The translations under genes and the position numbers were made by a program. Source: Anaerococcus hydrogenalis DSM 7454 (GTDB taxonomy: Bacteria > Bacillota > Clostridia > Tissierellales > Peptoniphilaceae). From it: a DNA stretch of 64,000 bases. The stretch lies in NCBI RefSeq assembly GCF_000173355.1, contig NZ_ABXA01000044.1, positions 57,569-121,568 of the forward strand, given 5' to 3'. Below the pieces are notes generated by a model, which made no database searches, had not been told where the DNA came from, and saw nothing but the letters and a program-made list of their open reading frames with translations. This document shows, in pieces, positions 18,105 through 27,100 of this stretch; within the stretch, counting starts at the first letter, position 1, and each line of letters starts with the position of its first letter.

Positions 18105-19097
18105 ATGGGAGATATTTTTTATAGGACTTACCCAAAAAAATTTAATAAAGATAGATCAAATTTGGGATTTTTGGATATTTATGACCTTGATGCAAGGTTT
18201 ATGATAGGAAAAATTTTGGGAATTGATTATATAATAATTGAAGGTATTTTTATAAATTTTTTTCAGATAAATAAATTATTTGGTCAAAGATCTGATTTTG
18301 AAAATCAAATTTTAAAGGCTCATGATTTGGGTTTAAAAGTTATTTTGAGAATGGATTTAGAAAAAATTTCCAATGAAAGTCAATTAGTAAACATAATAAA
18401 TTTTTGGAAAGAAAGAGAAGTTGACGGTTTTTTATTTGATAATAGTCAAGATTTTGAAAATATTTTCGAAAAATTTGATATGAAATTTATTGTAAATTCC
18501 AAAGAAAATAAGGATGAATTTATCCCTAGCCTAGACTTATCGGATACTTACAAAAATATTGACTTTAAGTCTTATATTTTGGAAGAAAATAAAAAAGATG
18601 TGGGATTTTCTTTAAATAAAGACCTGGGTTTTATTTCTGAAAATATTTTGGATTTTAAACATTTTCACACAAATTGTGCAAAACTTTTGGCTATCATAAC
18701 TATATTAAGGAAAAATGATATTTTTATAAAAGAAGGGGAGGAAACTCTCTTTAATATTGAGGATCTTGCTTTTAGTGAAAGAAAGGAAATATTTGATTTT
18801 TACAAAAAATTAATAGTCTTAAGCTATGATTATTCTGACTTAATAAATAGTGGATATTTTTCCTTAAATTTCAAGGACGAAGATGTTTTAGCCTATCTTT
18901 ATTATAGAAAAAACAAGGCCTTTATTATAATAAATAACCTCTCCCAAAAAAATATTTTATTAAAATTGCCAGGATTTTTGGATGTGAAAAAGGCTATCTT
19001 TGTAGTTGGAAATATTTCTAAAAGAGAAATTTTTGAAAATATAAACTTAAGATCTTACGAATCTTTTGCCTTTATTTGTCCAATAGTTGGAATATAA
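18105..19097 (+). CDS. Degenerate GH13-like (alpha-glucosidase fold) protein
   Basis: The 330-residue soluble protein begins GDIFYRTYPKKF and follows the GH13 order weakly: a DIYDLDARFMIGKILGIDYI strand/helix, then LKVILRMDLEKIS where active enzymes have the LKVIMDLVVNH-type motif, then EVDGFLFDN where they have GFRID. The region that should carry the acid/base Glu reads FIVNSKEN. The His of motif I is absent. It is shorter than true oligo-glucosidases (about 550 residues) and may have no glycosidase activity. The C-terminal 80 residues look like the small beta domain of GH13. This is a recognition by pattern only and needs a profile search. Confidence 0.5.
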   Translation: MGDIFYRTYPKKFNKDRSNLGFLDIYDLDARFMIGKILGIDYIIIEGIFINFFQINKLFGQRSDFENQILKAHDLGLKVILRMDLEKISNESQLVNIINFWKEREVDGFLFDNSQDFENIFEKFDMKFIVNSKENKDEFIPSLDLSDTYKNIDFKSYILEENKKDVGFSLNKDLGFISENILDFKHFHTNCAKLLAIITILRKNDIFIKEGEETLFNIEDLAFSERKEIFDFYKKLIVLSYDYSDLINSGYFSLNFKDEDVLAYLYYRKNKAFIIINNLSQKNILLKLPGFLDVKKAIFVVGNISKREIFENINLRSYESFAFICPIVGI

Positions 19098-19116
19098 ATT
19101 AAAAAAGGAGACAATT

Positions 19117-19791
19117 ATGGAAGAAAAAATGAAAAAATTTGTACCCCAAGTACACTCTAAACTAAGAAAATCATTTATAACAGTGCCAGAGGAAATTTAC
19201 AGGGCAAGTGGGATAAAAATTTATGAAAAAAGAATAAAATCTCTTTTATTTACAACCGACCTTGCCATAATTAGAAATACAAATGCAGATTCTATAATGG
19301 CAGTTTATCCTTACACACCACAAAATACAATTGCCCAATCAATAATTTCTACGGCATCAGTTCCTTGTTTTATTGGTGTTGGTGGAGGAACAACTCAAGG
19401 AGCAAGGTCAAAATACATAGCCTTTGATGCAGAACTTGAAGGAGCTTATGGGGTTGTTGTAAATTCCCCAATTCCAAACAAGGACATAAAGGCAATTTCA
19501 GAATTTGTGGATATTCCAGTAATTGCAACTGTAACGGGATTTAAAGATGATGTTGTTGGAAAAATAGAAGCAGGAGCTGAAATTTTAAATGTATCAGGAG
19601 GACCAAAAACTCCAGAGTTATTAGTTGAAATAAGAAAATTAATTGGAGATGAATTCCCAATAATTGCAACAGGTGGCAAAAAACCAGAATCAATTTTAAA
19701 AACAATAAAGGCAGGAGCAAATGCCATATCCTATACAGCACCTTCATCTGCAGAAGTTTTTGCAGAAATGATGGATAAGTATAGGAAGTAG
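19117..19791 (+). CDS. TIM-barrel protein of unknown function
   Basis: The 224-residue protein shows the repeating beta/alpha pattern of a TIM barrel. Its phosphate-binding end IIATGGKKPESILKTIKAG is like those of HisA/HisF-type and related enzymes. Glycine-rich FIGVGGGTTQGARS and ILNVSGGPKTPE are further conserved loops. Similar Clostridia proteins carry only the name hydrolase, with no known reaction. I chose the ATG at 19117 because AAAGGAG precedes it. The longer reading from 19087 overlaps the preceding gene and has no ribosome binding site. Confidence 0.65.
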   Translation: MEEKMKKFVPQVHSKLRKSFITVPEEIYRASGIKIYEKRIKSLLFTTDLAIIRNTNADSIMAVYPYTPQNTIAQSIISTASVPCFIGVGGGTTQGARSKYIAFDAELEGAYGVVVNSPIPNKDIKAISEFVDIPVIATVTGFKDDVVGKIEAGAEILNVSGGPKTPELLVEIRKLIGDEFPIIATGGKKPESILKTIKAGANAISYTAPSSAEVFAEMMDKYRK

Positions 19792-19859
19792 GATTAATAT
19801 TATTTATTAGCCGATAAATTTAGGAAATATTTATAATTTATGTCTAAAGTTAATCAAAT

Positions 19860-19968
19860 AGATCTCTCGGCTACTAAAACTTATTTGAGTTACAAACTTT
19901 TCCGTGTTTTCACACTAGTTTTAGGGATAAATGTGCCAAATCAAGGCACATTTATCTGCTCGAGATGG
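19860..19968 (+). repeat. REP-like repeat split by an 85-bp structured insert
   Basis: The left half AGATCTCTCGGCT (19860-19872) and right half GCTCGAGATGG (19958-19968) are the two arms of the repeat found at 11.4-11.8 kb. Between them lies an insert that can form an 8-bp stem (19874-19881 with 19917-19924) and a perfect 12-bp stem (19926-19937 with 19945-19956). Downstream TTATTGCTG again matches the flank of the other copies. Confidence 0.65.
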
Positions 19969-20066
19969 TTTATTGCTGTATTTATTTTTAGGCTAAAGTT
20001 TAGGTTTAATAAAATTATATTAATAATTTAAATCTTAAGTTTATTTTTTTAATTAGATAAGCTACA

Positions 20067-20096
20067 AACCCATCTCGACCTTGTGGAGAGATCTCT
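20067..20096 (-). repeat. REP-like repeat, inverted partner
   Basis: The reverse complement of the family repeat (AACCCATCTCGACC ... GGAGAGATCTC) forms an inverted pair with the copy at 19860. No gene is convincing in 19792-20172, and the short open frames there cross the repeats. Confidence 0.7.
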
Positions 20097-20172
20097 TGAT
20101 GGCTATTAGTTGTATAAGAAAGATTAAGCTTAATATATTAATATAATTTTAAATTTGTAACAAGGAGAAAAA

Positions 20173-21105
20173 ATGTATAAGGGTTACATTACCGACATCG
20201 AAGGAATAAAAGTTGGTCATGCTCAAAATTTTGATGCAGGAACAGGTCTTACAGTTTTAATTCCTCCAAGGGGAAATACTGCAAGTGTTGATGTAAGAGG
20301 GGGAGGACCTGGGACTCGTGAAACTGATTTATTAAATCCTGTAAATACTGTAAGCGAAGTTTCAGCTATCGTTTTATCTGGAGGTTCATCTTATGGTCTT
20401 GCATGTTCAATTGGAGTTGTTGAAGAATTGGAAAAAGATGGGATTGGTTTTAAGGTTACAAGCGGAATTGTTCCCATAGTTCCACAAGCAATTTTGTACG
20501 ATTTGGATTATAAATCTTATAAAATTAGACCAGACAAAAAAATGGGAAGTGATGCTTATAAAAATGCAAGTTTTGATGAAAATCGTCAAGGAATAATTGG
20601 AGCAGGTACTGGAGCTACAGTTGGAAAGGCCTTGGGAAAAGGATTTTCTATGAAATCAGGACTAGGATCTGCAACAATAAGTCTTGGAGATTTAAAAGTG
20701 TCTGCAATAGTTGCTGTAAATGCCATGGGAGATATTTTTGATGATGAAAAAAATAAACAAATAGCAGGAATTTTAAAAAATAATAAATTTATTCCAACTA
20801 TTGAAGTTTTAGAAAAAATTTCTGAAAAAAATTCTTTGAACACAACAATTGGAATTGTTGCAACAAATGGAAAATTTTCTAAAACTGAACTTAGAAAAAT
20901 CGCCTCAATGACTCACAACGGTTATGCCAGAGCTATAAGACCCGTTCATACTATGATGGATGGAGATACAATTTTCTCTCTTGCAACTAATAAAGTAAAG
21001 GCAGATTTAAATCTTGTAGGAAGCCTTGGAGCAAAAGTTATGGCTCGTGCGATTGCAAATGCAATTTATTTTTCAAAAATAGAAAATTCTTCTGAATTTA
21101 TTTAA
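20173..21105 (+). CDS. P1 (S58/DmpA) family aminopeptidase
   Basis: The 310-residue protein belongs to the DmpA/BapA family of N-terminal nucleophile hydrolases, which cleave themselves and then remove N-terminal residues or beta-amino acids from small peptides. Conserved parts are ITDIEGIKVGHAQNFDAGTG, VDVRGGGPGTRETDLL, LSGGSSYGLA, and GAGTGATVGKA. NTTIGIVATNGKFSK probably holds the nucleophile Thr near residue 235, where the chain would be cut. HNGYARAIRPVHTMMDGD follows. There is no signal peptide. AAGGAG precedes the ATG. The natural substrate cannot be read from the sequence. Confidence 0.88.
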   Translation: MYKGYITDIEGIKVGHAQNFDAGTGLTVLIPPRGNTASVDVRGGGPGTRETDLLNPVNTVSEVSAIVLSGGSSYGLACSIGVVEELEKDGIGFKVTSGIVPIVPQAILYDLDYKSYKIRPDKKMGSDAYKNASFDENRQGIIGAGTGATVGKALGKGFSMKSGLGSATISLGDLKVSAIVAVNAMGDIFDDEKNKQIAGILKNNKFIPTIEVLEKISEKNSLNTTIGIVATNGKFSKTELRKIASMTHNGYARAIRPVHTMMDGDTIFSLATNKVKADLNLVGSLGAKVMARAIANAIYFSKIENSSEFI

Positions 21106-21113
21106 GAAATTTA

Positions 21114-21190
21114 TTGACTTTTTAAATAGATTATAGTAACATAGATAAGAATTCTCTACTCCGACAATAGATCGGGGTCAAAGACCAAAG
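21114..21190 (+). promoter_or_regulatory. Promoter and leader of rpsF-ssb-rpsR
   Basis: TTGACT at 21114-21119 and TAACAT at 21137-21142 are 17 bases apart. The leader has a small hairpin with ACTCCG pairing with CGGGGT, a C/G-rich element of the kind reported as an S6:S18 autoregulatory site in rpsF leaders. The second point is a suggestion only. Confidence 0.55.
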
Positions 21191-21203
21191 GGAGGTGAAT
21201 AAG

Positions 21204-21488
21204 ATGAATAACTACGAAGCAGTATTGATTTACAAACCAGAAGTTTCAGATGAAGAGAGAAATAAATCTTTAGAAATCTTCAAAGGCATTATAGCTGATA
21301 ATGGAGAAGTAGAATCTGTAGATGACTGGGGAAAAAGAAAACTTGCATACGAAATCAATTATATCAAAGAAGGATATTATTATATCGTTGATTTTAAAGC
21401 TAGTGGTGACCACATCAAAGAATTTGAAAGAAGATTAAGAATATCTGATTTAATTCTAAGATTCATGGTAATCAGAAAAGAGGACTAA
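21204..21488 (+). CDS. rpsF: 30S ribosomal protein S6
   Basis: The S6 protein of 94 residues (NNYEAVLIYKPEVSDEER, ending in ILRFMVIRKED) binds 16S rRNA as a pair with S18 in the platform of the small subunit. The ATG at 21204 lies eight bases after GGAGG (21191-21195). A GTG at 21195 overlaps that site and is not a credible start. The order rpsF-ssb-rpsR is the standard one in Firmicutes, and the ssb ATG follows the stop codon with no gap. Confidence 0.96.
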   Translation: MNNYEAVLIYKPEVSDEERNKSLEIFKGIIADNGEVESVDDWGKRKLAYEINYIKEGYYYIVDFKASGDHIKEFERRLRISDLILRFMVIRKED

Positions 21489-22019
21489 ATGAATAAAGTT
21501 TTTCTTATAGGAAGACTTACAAAAGATCCTGACTTGAGATATACTCAACAAGGACAAGCAGTTGTTAGTTTTTCCTTAGCAGTTGATAGAGGTTTAAGTA
21601 AACAAAAAAGACAAGAAATGGAATCAATGAATCGTCCAACAGCTGATTTTCCACGAATTACAGTATGGGGAGTACAAGCTGAAAATGTATCAAGATATCT
21701 TAAAAAAGGAAATCAATGTGCGATAGATGGTAGAATCCAAACAGGATCTTACCAAGATAAAGATGGAAAAATGGTCTATACAACAGATGTTGTAGCAGAC
21801 AGGGTTGAATTTTTAGAATCAAGATCAGAAGGTCAATATCAAAATAACAACAATCCAATGAACCAAGATAATGGTTTTGGAGATATGAACCAAGACAGAT
21901 CCTACAATAATTCAAATAATTTCCAACAAAATAACAATCAAAACATGAATAATAATAACGATGACTTTTTTGACGATGACTTTACAGAAATTGAAGACGA
22001 CGGAAGAATTCCTTTCTAG
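21489..22019 (+). CDS. ssb: Single-stranded DNA-binding protein
   Basis: The protein of 176 residues has an OB-fold at about residues 1-110 (MNKVFLIGRLTKDPDLRYT, VQAENVSRYLKKG). An Asn/Gln-rich flexible tail follows, and the acidic tip ending EDDGRIPF recruits replication and repair proteins. It protects single-stranded DNA in replication and recombination. The start is immediately after the rpsF stop codon. The tail of almost 60 residues is low in complexity. Confidence 0.96.
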   Translation: MNKVFLIGRLTKDPDLRYTQQGQAVVSFSLAVDRGLSKQKRQEMESMNRPTADFPRITVWGVQAENVSRYLKKGNQCAIDGRIQTGSYQDKDGKMVYTTDVVADRVEFLESRSEGQYQNNNNPMNQDNGFGDMNQDRSYNNSNNFQQNNNQNMNNNNDDFFDDDFTEIEDDGRIPF

Positions 22020-22035
22020 ATTTTAGGAGGATAAA

Positions 22036-22260
22036 ATGCGTAGAAATTTCAGACCAAGAAAAAAAGTCGATCCATTTGTCAAAGACCCTTCAAAAGTAAT
22101 AGATTATAAGGATATTGATACTCTAAAAAGATTTATTTCTGATAGAGGAAAAATCCTTCCAAGAAGAGTTACAGGACTAAATGCGAAACATCAAAGAGAA
22201 ATTACAAGAGCAATCAAAAGAGCTAGACAAGTAGCTTTATTGCCATACGAAGATAATTAA
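22036..22260 (+). CDS. rpsR: 30S ribosomal protein S18
   Basis: The basic S18 protein of 74 residues shows [20 protein letters not shown] and the family signature [14 protein letters not shown], ending [10 protein letters not shown]. It forms a dimer with S6 on 16S rRNA. AGGAGG lies eight bases before the ATG. It is the last gene of the operon, before a terminator at 22299-22322. Confidence 0.97.
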   Translation: MRRNFRPRKKVDPFVKDPSKVIDYKDIDTLKRFISDRGKILPRRVTGLNAKHQREITRAIKRARQVALLPYEDN

Positions 22261-22298
22261 AGATAAATAGAATATAAAACTTTCAATAAGCAAGCAAA

Positions 22299-22322
22299 AG
22301 ATACCGAGAGGTGTCTTTTTTT
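22299..22322 (+). terminator. Terminator of rpsF-ssb-rpsR
   Basis: AGATACC pairs with GGTGTCT across a short loop (22299-22316), followed by a T run. Confidence 0.85.
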
Positions 22323-22344
22323 TATATAAAAGTAAAATAAAATT

Positions 22345-23267
22345 ATGGAAATAAATAAAAAAAGATATAGGGATCTAGATTCTTATTTTAAAAAAAGTTT
22401 TAATAAAAAATAATAAAAATTCCCCTTGATGGGGGATTTACTTGTCCAAATAGGGACGGAAAAATTTCAAAATTAGGCTGTATTTATTGCTCAGAAAATG
22501 GAGCTGGAGATTTTACAAAATATGATGATTTGGATAAGCAAATTGATTTTCAAATAAATAGATTAAAAAAAGAAAATAGAAAAGAAGGCTATATGGCATA
22601 TTTTCAAAATTTCACCTCAACCTATGGGAATATCCAAAAGATGAAAAAATTATTTTATGGGGCAATAAATAATCCTAATATTATGGGGCTTTCTATTGCA
22701 ACTCGTGCAGATTGCCTTTCAGATGAGGTTATAGACTTACTGGATGATTTAAATAAAAAAACTTTTCTTGTTGTAGAACTAGGCCTTCAATCTGTAAATG
22801 AAAAATCTATAGAATTTATAAATAGGGGCTATAGCCACAAGGAATTTGATCAGGGTCTTTTGAAATTAAATGAAAAAAATATAAAAACTTTGGCCCATAT
22901 TATCATTGGTCTTCCTAATGAAGATATTGATGATTTTTTAAATGACATCTCTTATATAAACAAAAGAAAGTTTTGGGGGATTAAAGTTCACAATCTTTAT
23001 ATAGAAAAAGGCTCAAGAATTTATAATTATTATTTGAAAAATCAAAATGACTTTACTATGACTTTGGATCAGTATGTGGATTATGTTATACTTATTTTGG
23101 AGAATTTAGATCCAAATATAATCATCCAAAGACTAACAGGTGATGGACGTCGTGATAAAATTATTTGGCCAATTTGGTCAAAAAACAAGGCAAGGGTCTT
23201 ATCGACTATTGATAAAAAATTAAAAGATGAAGATAAAAAGCAGGGGGATTTATGGAAAGAGAAATAG
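22345..23267 (+). CDS. Radical SAM protein of the TIGR01212 type, frameshifted near its start
   Basis: The cysteine motif GFTCPNRDG...GCIYC binds the iron-sulfur cluster that cleaves S-adenosylmethionine. GLSIATRADCL and FLVVELGLQSVNE are typical of the TIGR01212/YhcC family. The first 21 codons (MEINKKRYRDLDSYF) read from an ATG at 22345 and stop at 22411-22413. The main frame, which carries the cysteines, starts in the same A-rich stretch. One extra A in the run at 22405-22410 would give a protein of about 307 residues, normal for the family. The ribosome binding site is weak. The 3' end overlaps the next gene by 16 bases. The reaction is unknown. Confidence 0.85.
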
Positions 23268-23857
23268 GAAATTTTTATATTGAAGGCTATAATTTTGATA
23301 CAAAAACTTATGATAATAAGGAAAATACACTTTTGTTGGTGATAGACCTACAAGAAAAATTGATGCCAGCAATTTTTGAGTCTGAAAAAATTGTAAAAAG
23401 ATCAGCGACACTTTTAAAAGTTTTTGATATGTATGGAATGAAAAAAATTGCAACAGAACAATATCCAAAAGGTCTTGGCCAAAGCCTAGAAGATATTAAA
23501 GAGTATCTTGATGATGACCATATTTTTTCAAAAACAAGCTTTGATGCAATAACTGATGAAGTTTCTTCTTATTTAAAAGAAAATAAGATAACAAATGTAG
23601 TAATTACAGGAGCTGAAAGTCATATTTGTGTATTTCAAACAGTAAGAAGATTATTATTTGAAGGCTACAAGGTTTTTGTAGTGGAAGATGCAGTCTCAAG
23701 CTTTAATAAAGAACAAAAAGATTTGGGATTAAAAGCAATTTCTGATATGGGAGCAAGCCTTGTAAATACAGAAATGTTAATGTTTGACTTGGCAAGCGAT
23801 GCAAAGGATGAAAATTTTAAAGAAATTTCTAAAATGGTAAAAGATTTAAGAAAATAA
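23252..23857 (+). CDS. Isochorismatase-family cysteine hydrolase
   Basis: The 201-residue soluble enzyme has the nicotinamidase/isochorismatase fold. The catalytic Asp is in LLVIDLQEKLMPAI, the Lys in IFSKTSFDA, and the nucleophile Cys in GAESHICVFQT. The cis-peptide neighbourhood VVITGAESH is also typical. Substrate identity within this broad family is not readable. It is close to the YcaC-like and nicotinamidase-like groups. The ATG lies within the end of the radical SAM gene, after AGGGGG, so the two are probably co-translated. Confidence 0.85.
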   Translation: MEREIGNFYIEGYNFDTKTYDNKENTLLLVIDLQEKLMPAIFESEKIVKRSATLLKVFDMYGMKKIATEQYPKGLGQSLEDIKEYLDDDHIFSKTSFDAITDEVSSYLKENKITNVVITGAESHICVFQTVRRLLFEGYKVFVVEDAVSSFNKEQKDLGLKAISDMGASLVNTEMLMFDLASDAKDENFKEISKMVKDLRK

Positions 23858-23862
23858 TTATT

Positions 23863-23886
23863 GCCTTCTTTATGAAGGCTTTTTTT
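23863..23886 (+). terminator. Terminator after the isochorismatase-like gene
   Basis: GCCTTC (23863-23868) pairs with GAAGGC (23874-23879), followed by T7. Confidence 0.85.
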
Positions 23887-24180
23887 ATGCTTATTTTTAT
23901 CGTTTTTTATAATATATAATTTCTGAATAATCCTTGATAATTTTGAGAATTTAATTTACTATATAGTGATACAAGTTTGAATGATAATTTTACCAAGTTT
24001 TTATATAAATTTTAAATTATTTTACAAAATAATTTTCATATAATTTAATGGATAAAACCAACTTATTTGCTTGTATTTACTTTTTATTGTAATAGAATAT
24101 ATATAGTGGAATTTTATAAAAATTCTATGATGATTTTAAATATAAAATATTTTTTTAAGATATATAGGAAAGGATAGAAT
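23887..24180. other. AT-rich intergenic region without visible genes
   Basis: I see no coding region, RNA gene or repeat here. It should hold the promoter of the activase gene. The best -10-like string (TATATATAG near 24101) has no strong -35 partner. GGAAAGGA near 24170 is the ribosome binding site of the next gene. Confidence 0.5.
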
Positions 24181-27100
24181 ATGAATTTACATATGGGTCT
24201 TGATGTCGGCTCTACGACTGTAAAGATTGTTATTACTGATGATAAGTTTAACACTCTTTATTCTGTCTACAGAAGGCATAAATCAGATGTAAAACAAACA
24301 GTTACAGACGTTTTAAATGAAGCTTATGATAGGTTCAAAGATGATTTTTTGACAGTTAATGTCACAGGCTCAGGTGGAATGTTTGTTGAAAAATATTTGG
24401 GAATTAATTTTGTCCAAGAAGTTATTGCAGAAACTAGGGCAATAAAAGAATTTATTCCCAATACTGATGTTGTGATTGAACTTGGTGGTGAGGATTCAAA
24501 AATAACTTATCTTAAAGGTTCTGTTGAACAAAGAATGAACTCTATTTGCGCTGGTGGTACTGGCGCTTTTATTGACCAAATGGCAGCCCTTCTTGATACT
24601 GATGCGCAAGGATTAAATGAGCTTAGCAAAAATTATAAAAAAATTTATCCTATAGCAAGTCGTTGTGGAGTTTTTGCAAAAACTGATATCCAAGCTTTAA
24701 TGAACCAAGGAGCTAGCAGGGAAGATATAGCTATTTCTGTTTTCCAATCAGTTGTAAATCAAACAATTTCAAACCTTGCCTGTGGTAGGCCTATTAAGGG
24801 AAATGTAACTTTTTTAGGTGGACCACTACATTTTTTAAAGGCTCTTAGAGATAGATTTATAGAAACTTTAGGAGAAGAAGAAAATAATTTTTATATTCCA
24901 GACGATGCCCAAACTTATGTGGCAAAGGGTGCTGCAATTTTATCAAAGGATGAAAAGCCTATTTCTTATAAATCACTTATTAAATCTTTGAGAGAAGATA
25001 AAAAAGTGGATATGGAAATGACCAAAAAAATGGATAGGCTTTTTGATAATGAAAAAGATTATGAAAATTTTAAGAAAAACCATGAAACAAATCTTGTAAA
25101 ATATAAAGATATAGAAGATTATGAGGGAGAAATTTTCCTAGGAATAGATGCAGGATCTACTACTTCAAAAATTGTCCTAATTAGTGAAGATAATGAAATA
25201 CTACACCAAGATTATAGGATGAATCTTGGAAAACCACTTGAAGTTGTAATTTCTATGCTAAAAGATGCTTACAAAAAAATTTCACCAAAAGCAAAAATTG
25301 TCTCATCAGGAATTTGTGGTTATGGGGAAGAGTTTATTAGAAAGGCTCTTCATATTGACAACGGAGAAGTTGAAACTATCGCCCATTATTCTGCAGCTAA
25401 ATTTTTTGATCCAGAGGTAGACTTTATTTTGGATATTGGTGGCCAAGATATGAAGGCTATGCATATTCGTGATGGAATTATCGATTCTATCCAATTAAAT
25501 GAATCATGTTCATCAGGCTGTGGGTCATTTTTGTCTACCTTTGCAGCAAGTGTTGGACTTTCTGTAGAAGAATTTCAAAAAAAAGGCTCTTTTTGCAAAA
25601 GAACCTGCAGATTTGGGTTCAAGATGCACAGTTTTTATGAATTCAAAGGTAAAACAAGCTCAAAAAGAAGGGGCTGATGTTTCTGATATAGCAGCAGGTC
25701 TTTGTTATTCAGTAATAAAAAATGCCATACAAAAAGTTATAAAAGTGCGTGATCCAAAATCTCTTGGAAAAAATATAGTTGTTCAAGGTGGAACTTTTTA
25801 TGGGGATGCAATTTTAAGAGCCTTTGAAAAATTATCATCAAGAAGTGTAACCAGACCTGAAATTTCTGGACTTATGGGGGCTATGGGCATGGCCTTAATT
25901 TCTAAAGAAAAATCAACAGGCCATTCCAAAATTTTATCAGAAGCTGAGATAGATAATTTCACCTACACTCAAAAATCTGCAAGGTGTGGAAGATGTACCA
26001 ACAATTGTTCGCTACAAATAAATATTTTCCCAGATGGGTCAAGATTTATTACAGGAAATAGGTGCGAAAGAGGGGCAGGAGTAAAACAAGAAGAAACTTT
26101 GGCCGATCTTAATATGTACAAATTCAAAAATAAATTATTATTTGATAGGAAGACCTTGGGAGAGAAAAATATTCTTGGAAAAGTTGGTCTTCCTAGAGTC
26201 TTAAATATGTACGAAGATTATCCTTTCTGGCATGAATTTTTCACCTCTCTTGGCTTTGATGTAGTTTTATCTGATAAGTCAAATAGGGAAATTTATGAAA
26301 AAGGAATTGCAACAATTTCATCAGAAACTGCCTGTTATCCTGCAAAAATTACCCATGGTCATATAGAAAATTTACTAGAAAAAGATATAGATATTTTATT
26401 TTATCCTGCAATTTTTTATGAATACAAGCAATTTGACAAGGCACAAAATCACATGAATTGTCCAGTTGTTTCAGGTTATCCTGATGTAATAGAAAATAAT
26501 GTTGATGGGTTAAAAAATGTAAAATATATGGCGCCATATCTTTCATTTGAATCAGAAAAAATAATTTCTGATAGGCTAGTTGAAATTTTTGAAGGATATG
26601 AGCATGATGGATTTGTTTTAAAGAAAAACCAAATTATAAATGCAGTAAAAAATGCCTGGGTAAAACAGGAAGAATATCATGAAGATATTAGAAAAAAGGG
26701 AAGAGAAATTCTTGAATATGTTCATGTAAATAATGAAAAAGCAATAGTTCTTGCAGGTCGTCCTTACCATATTGATCCTGAAATAAATCACGGAATTCCA
26801 GAATTAATTGAATCTATGAGAATCCCAGTTTTATCTGAAGATGCTCTTGCCTATTCTACAGAAGATTTGGAAAATAAGACTAGAGTTTTGGATCAATGGT
26901 CTTATCATGCAAGACTTTACAGGGCAGCAGAATTTGTAGGAAAAGATCCATGTCTTCAATTGGTTCAACTAAATTCATTTGGTTGTGGGCTTGATGCAGT
27001 TACAACTGACCAAGTACAAGATATATTAGAAGCAAATGGAAAAATTTATACCTTATTAAAAATCGATGAAGTTTCAAACCTTGGAGCTGTAAAAATTAGG

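Noticed and set aside
19873..19957. Likeness of the insert (CTACTAAAAC) to part of a type II CRISPR tracrRNA
   Set aside because: Only ten bases match, there is no repeat array or cas gene in the window, and the string pairs with its own insert.
19840..20031. Short open frame across the second REP-like locus
   Set aside because: It crosses the repeat arms and the hairpins, has no ribosome binding site and no recognisable sequence.
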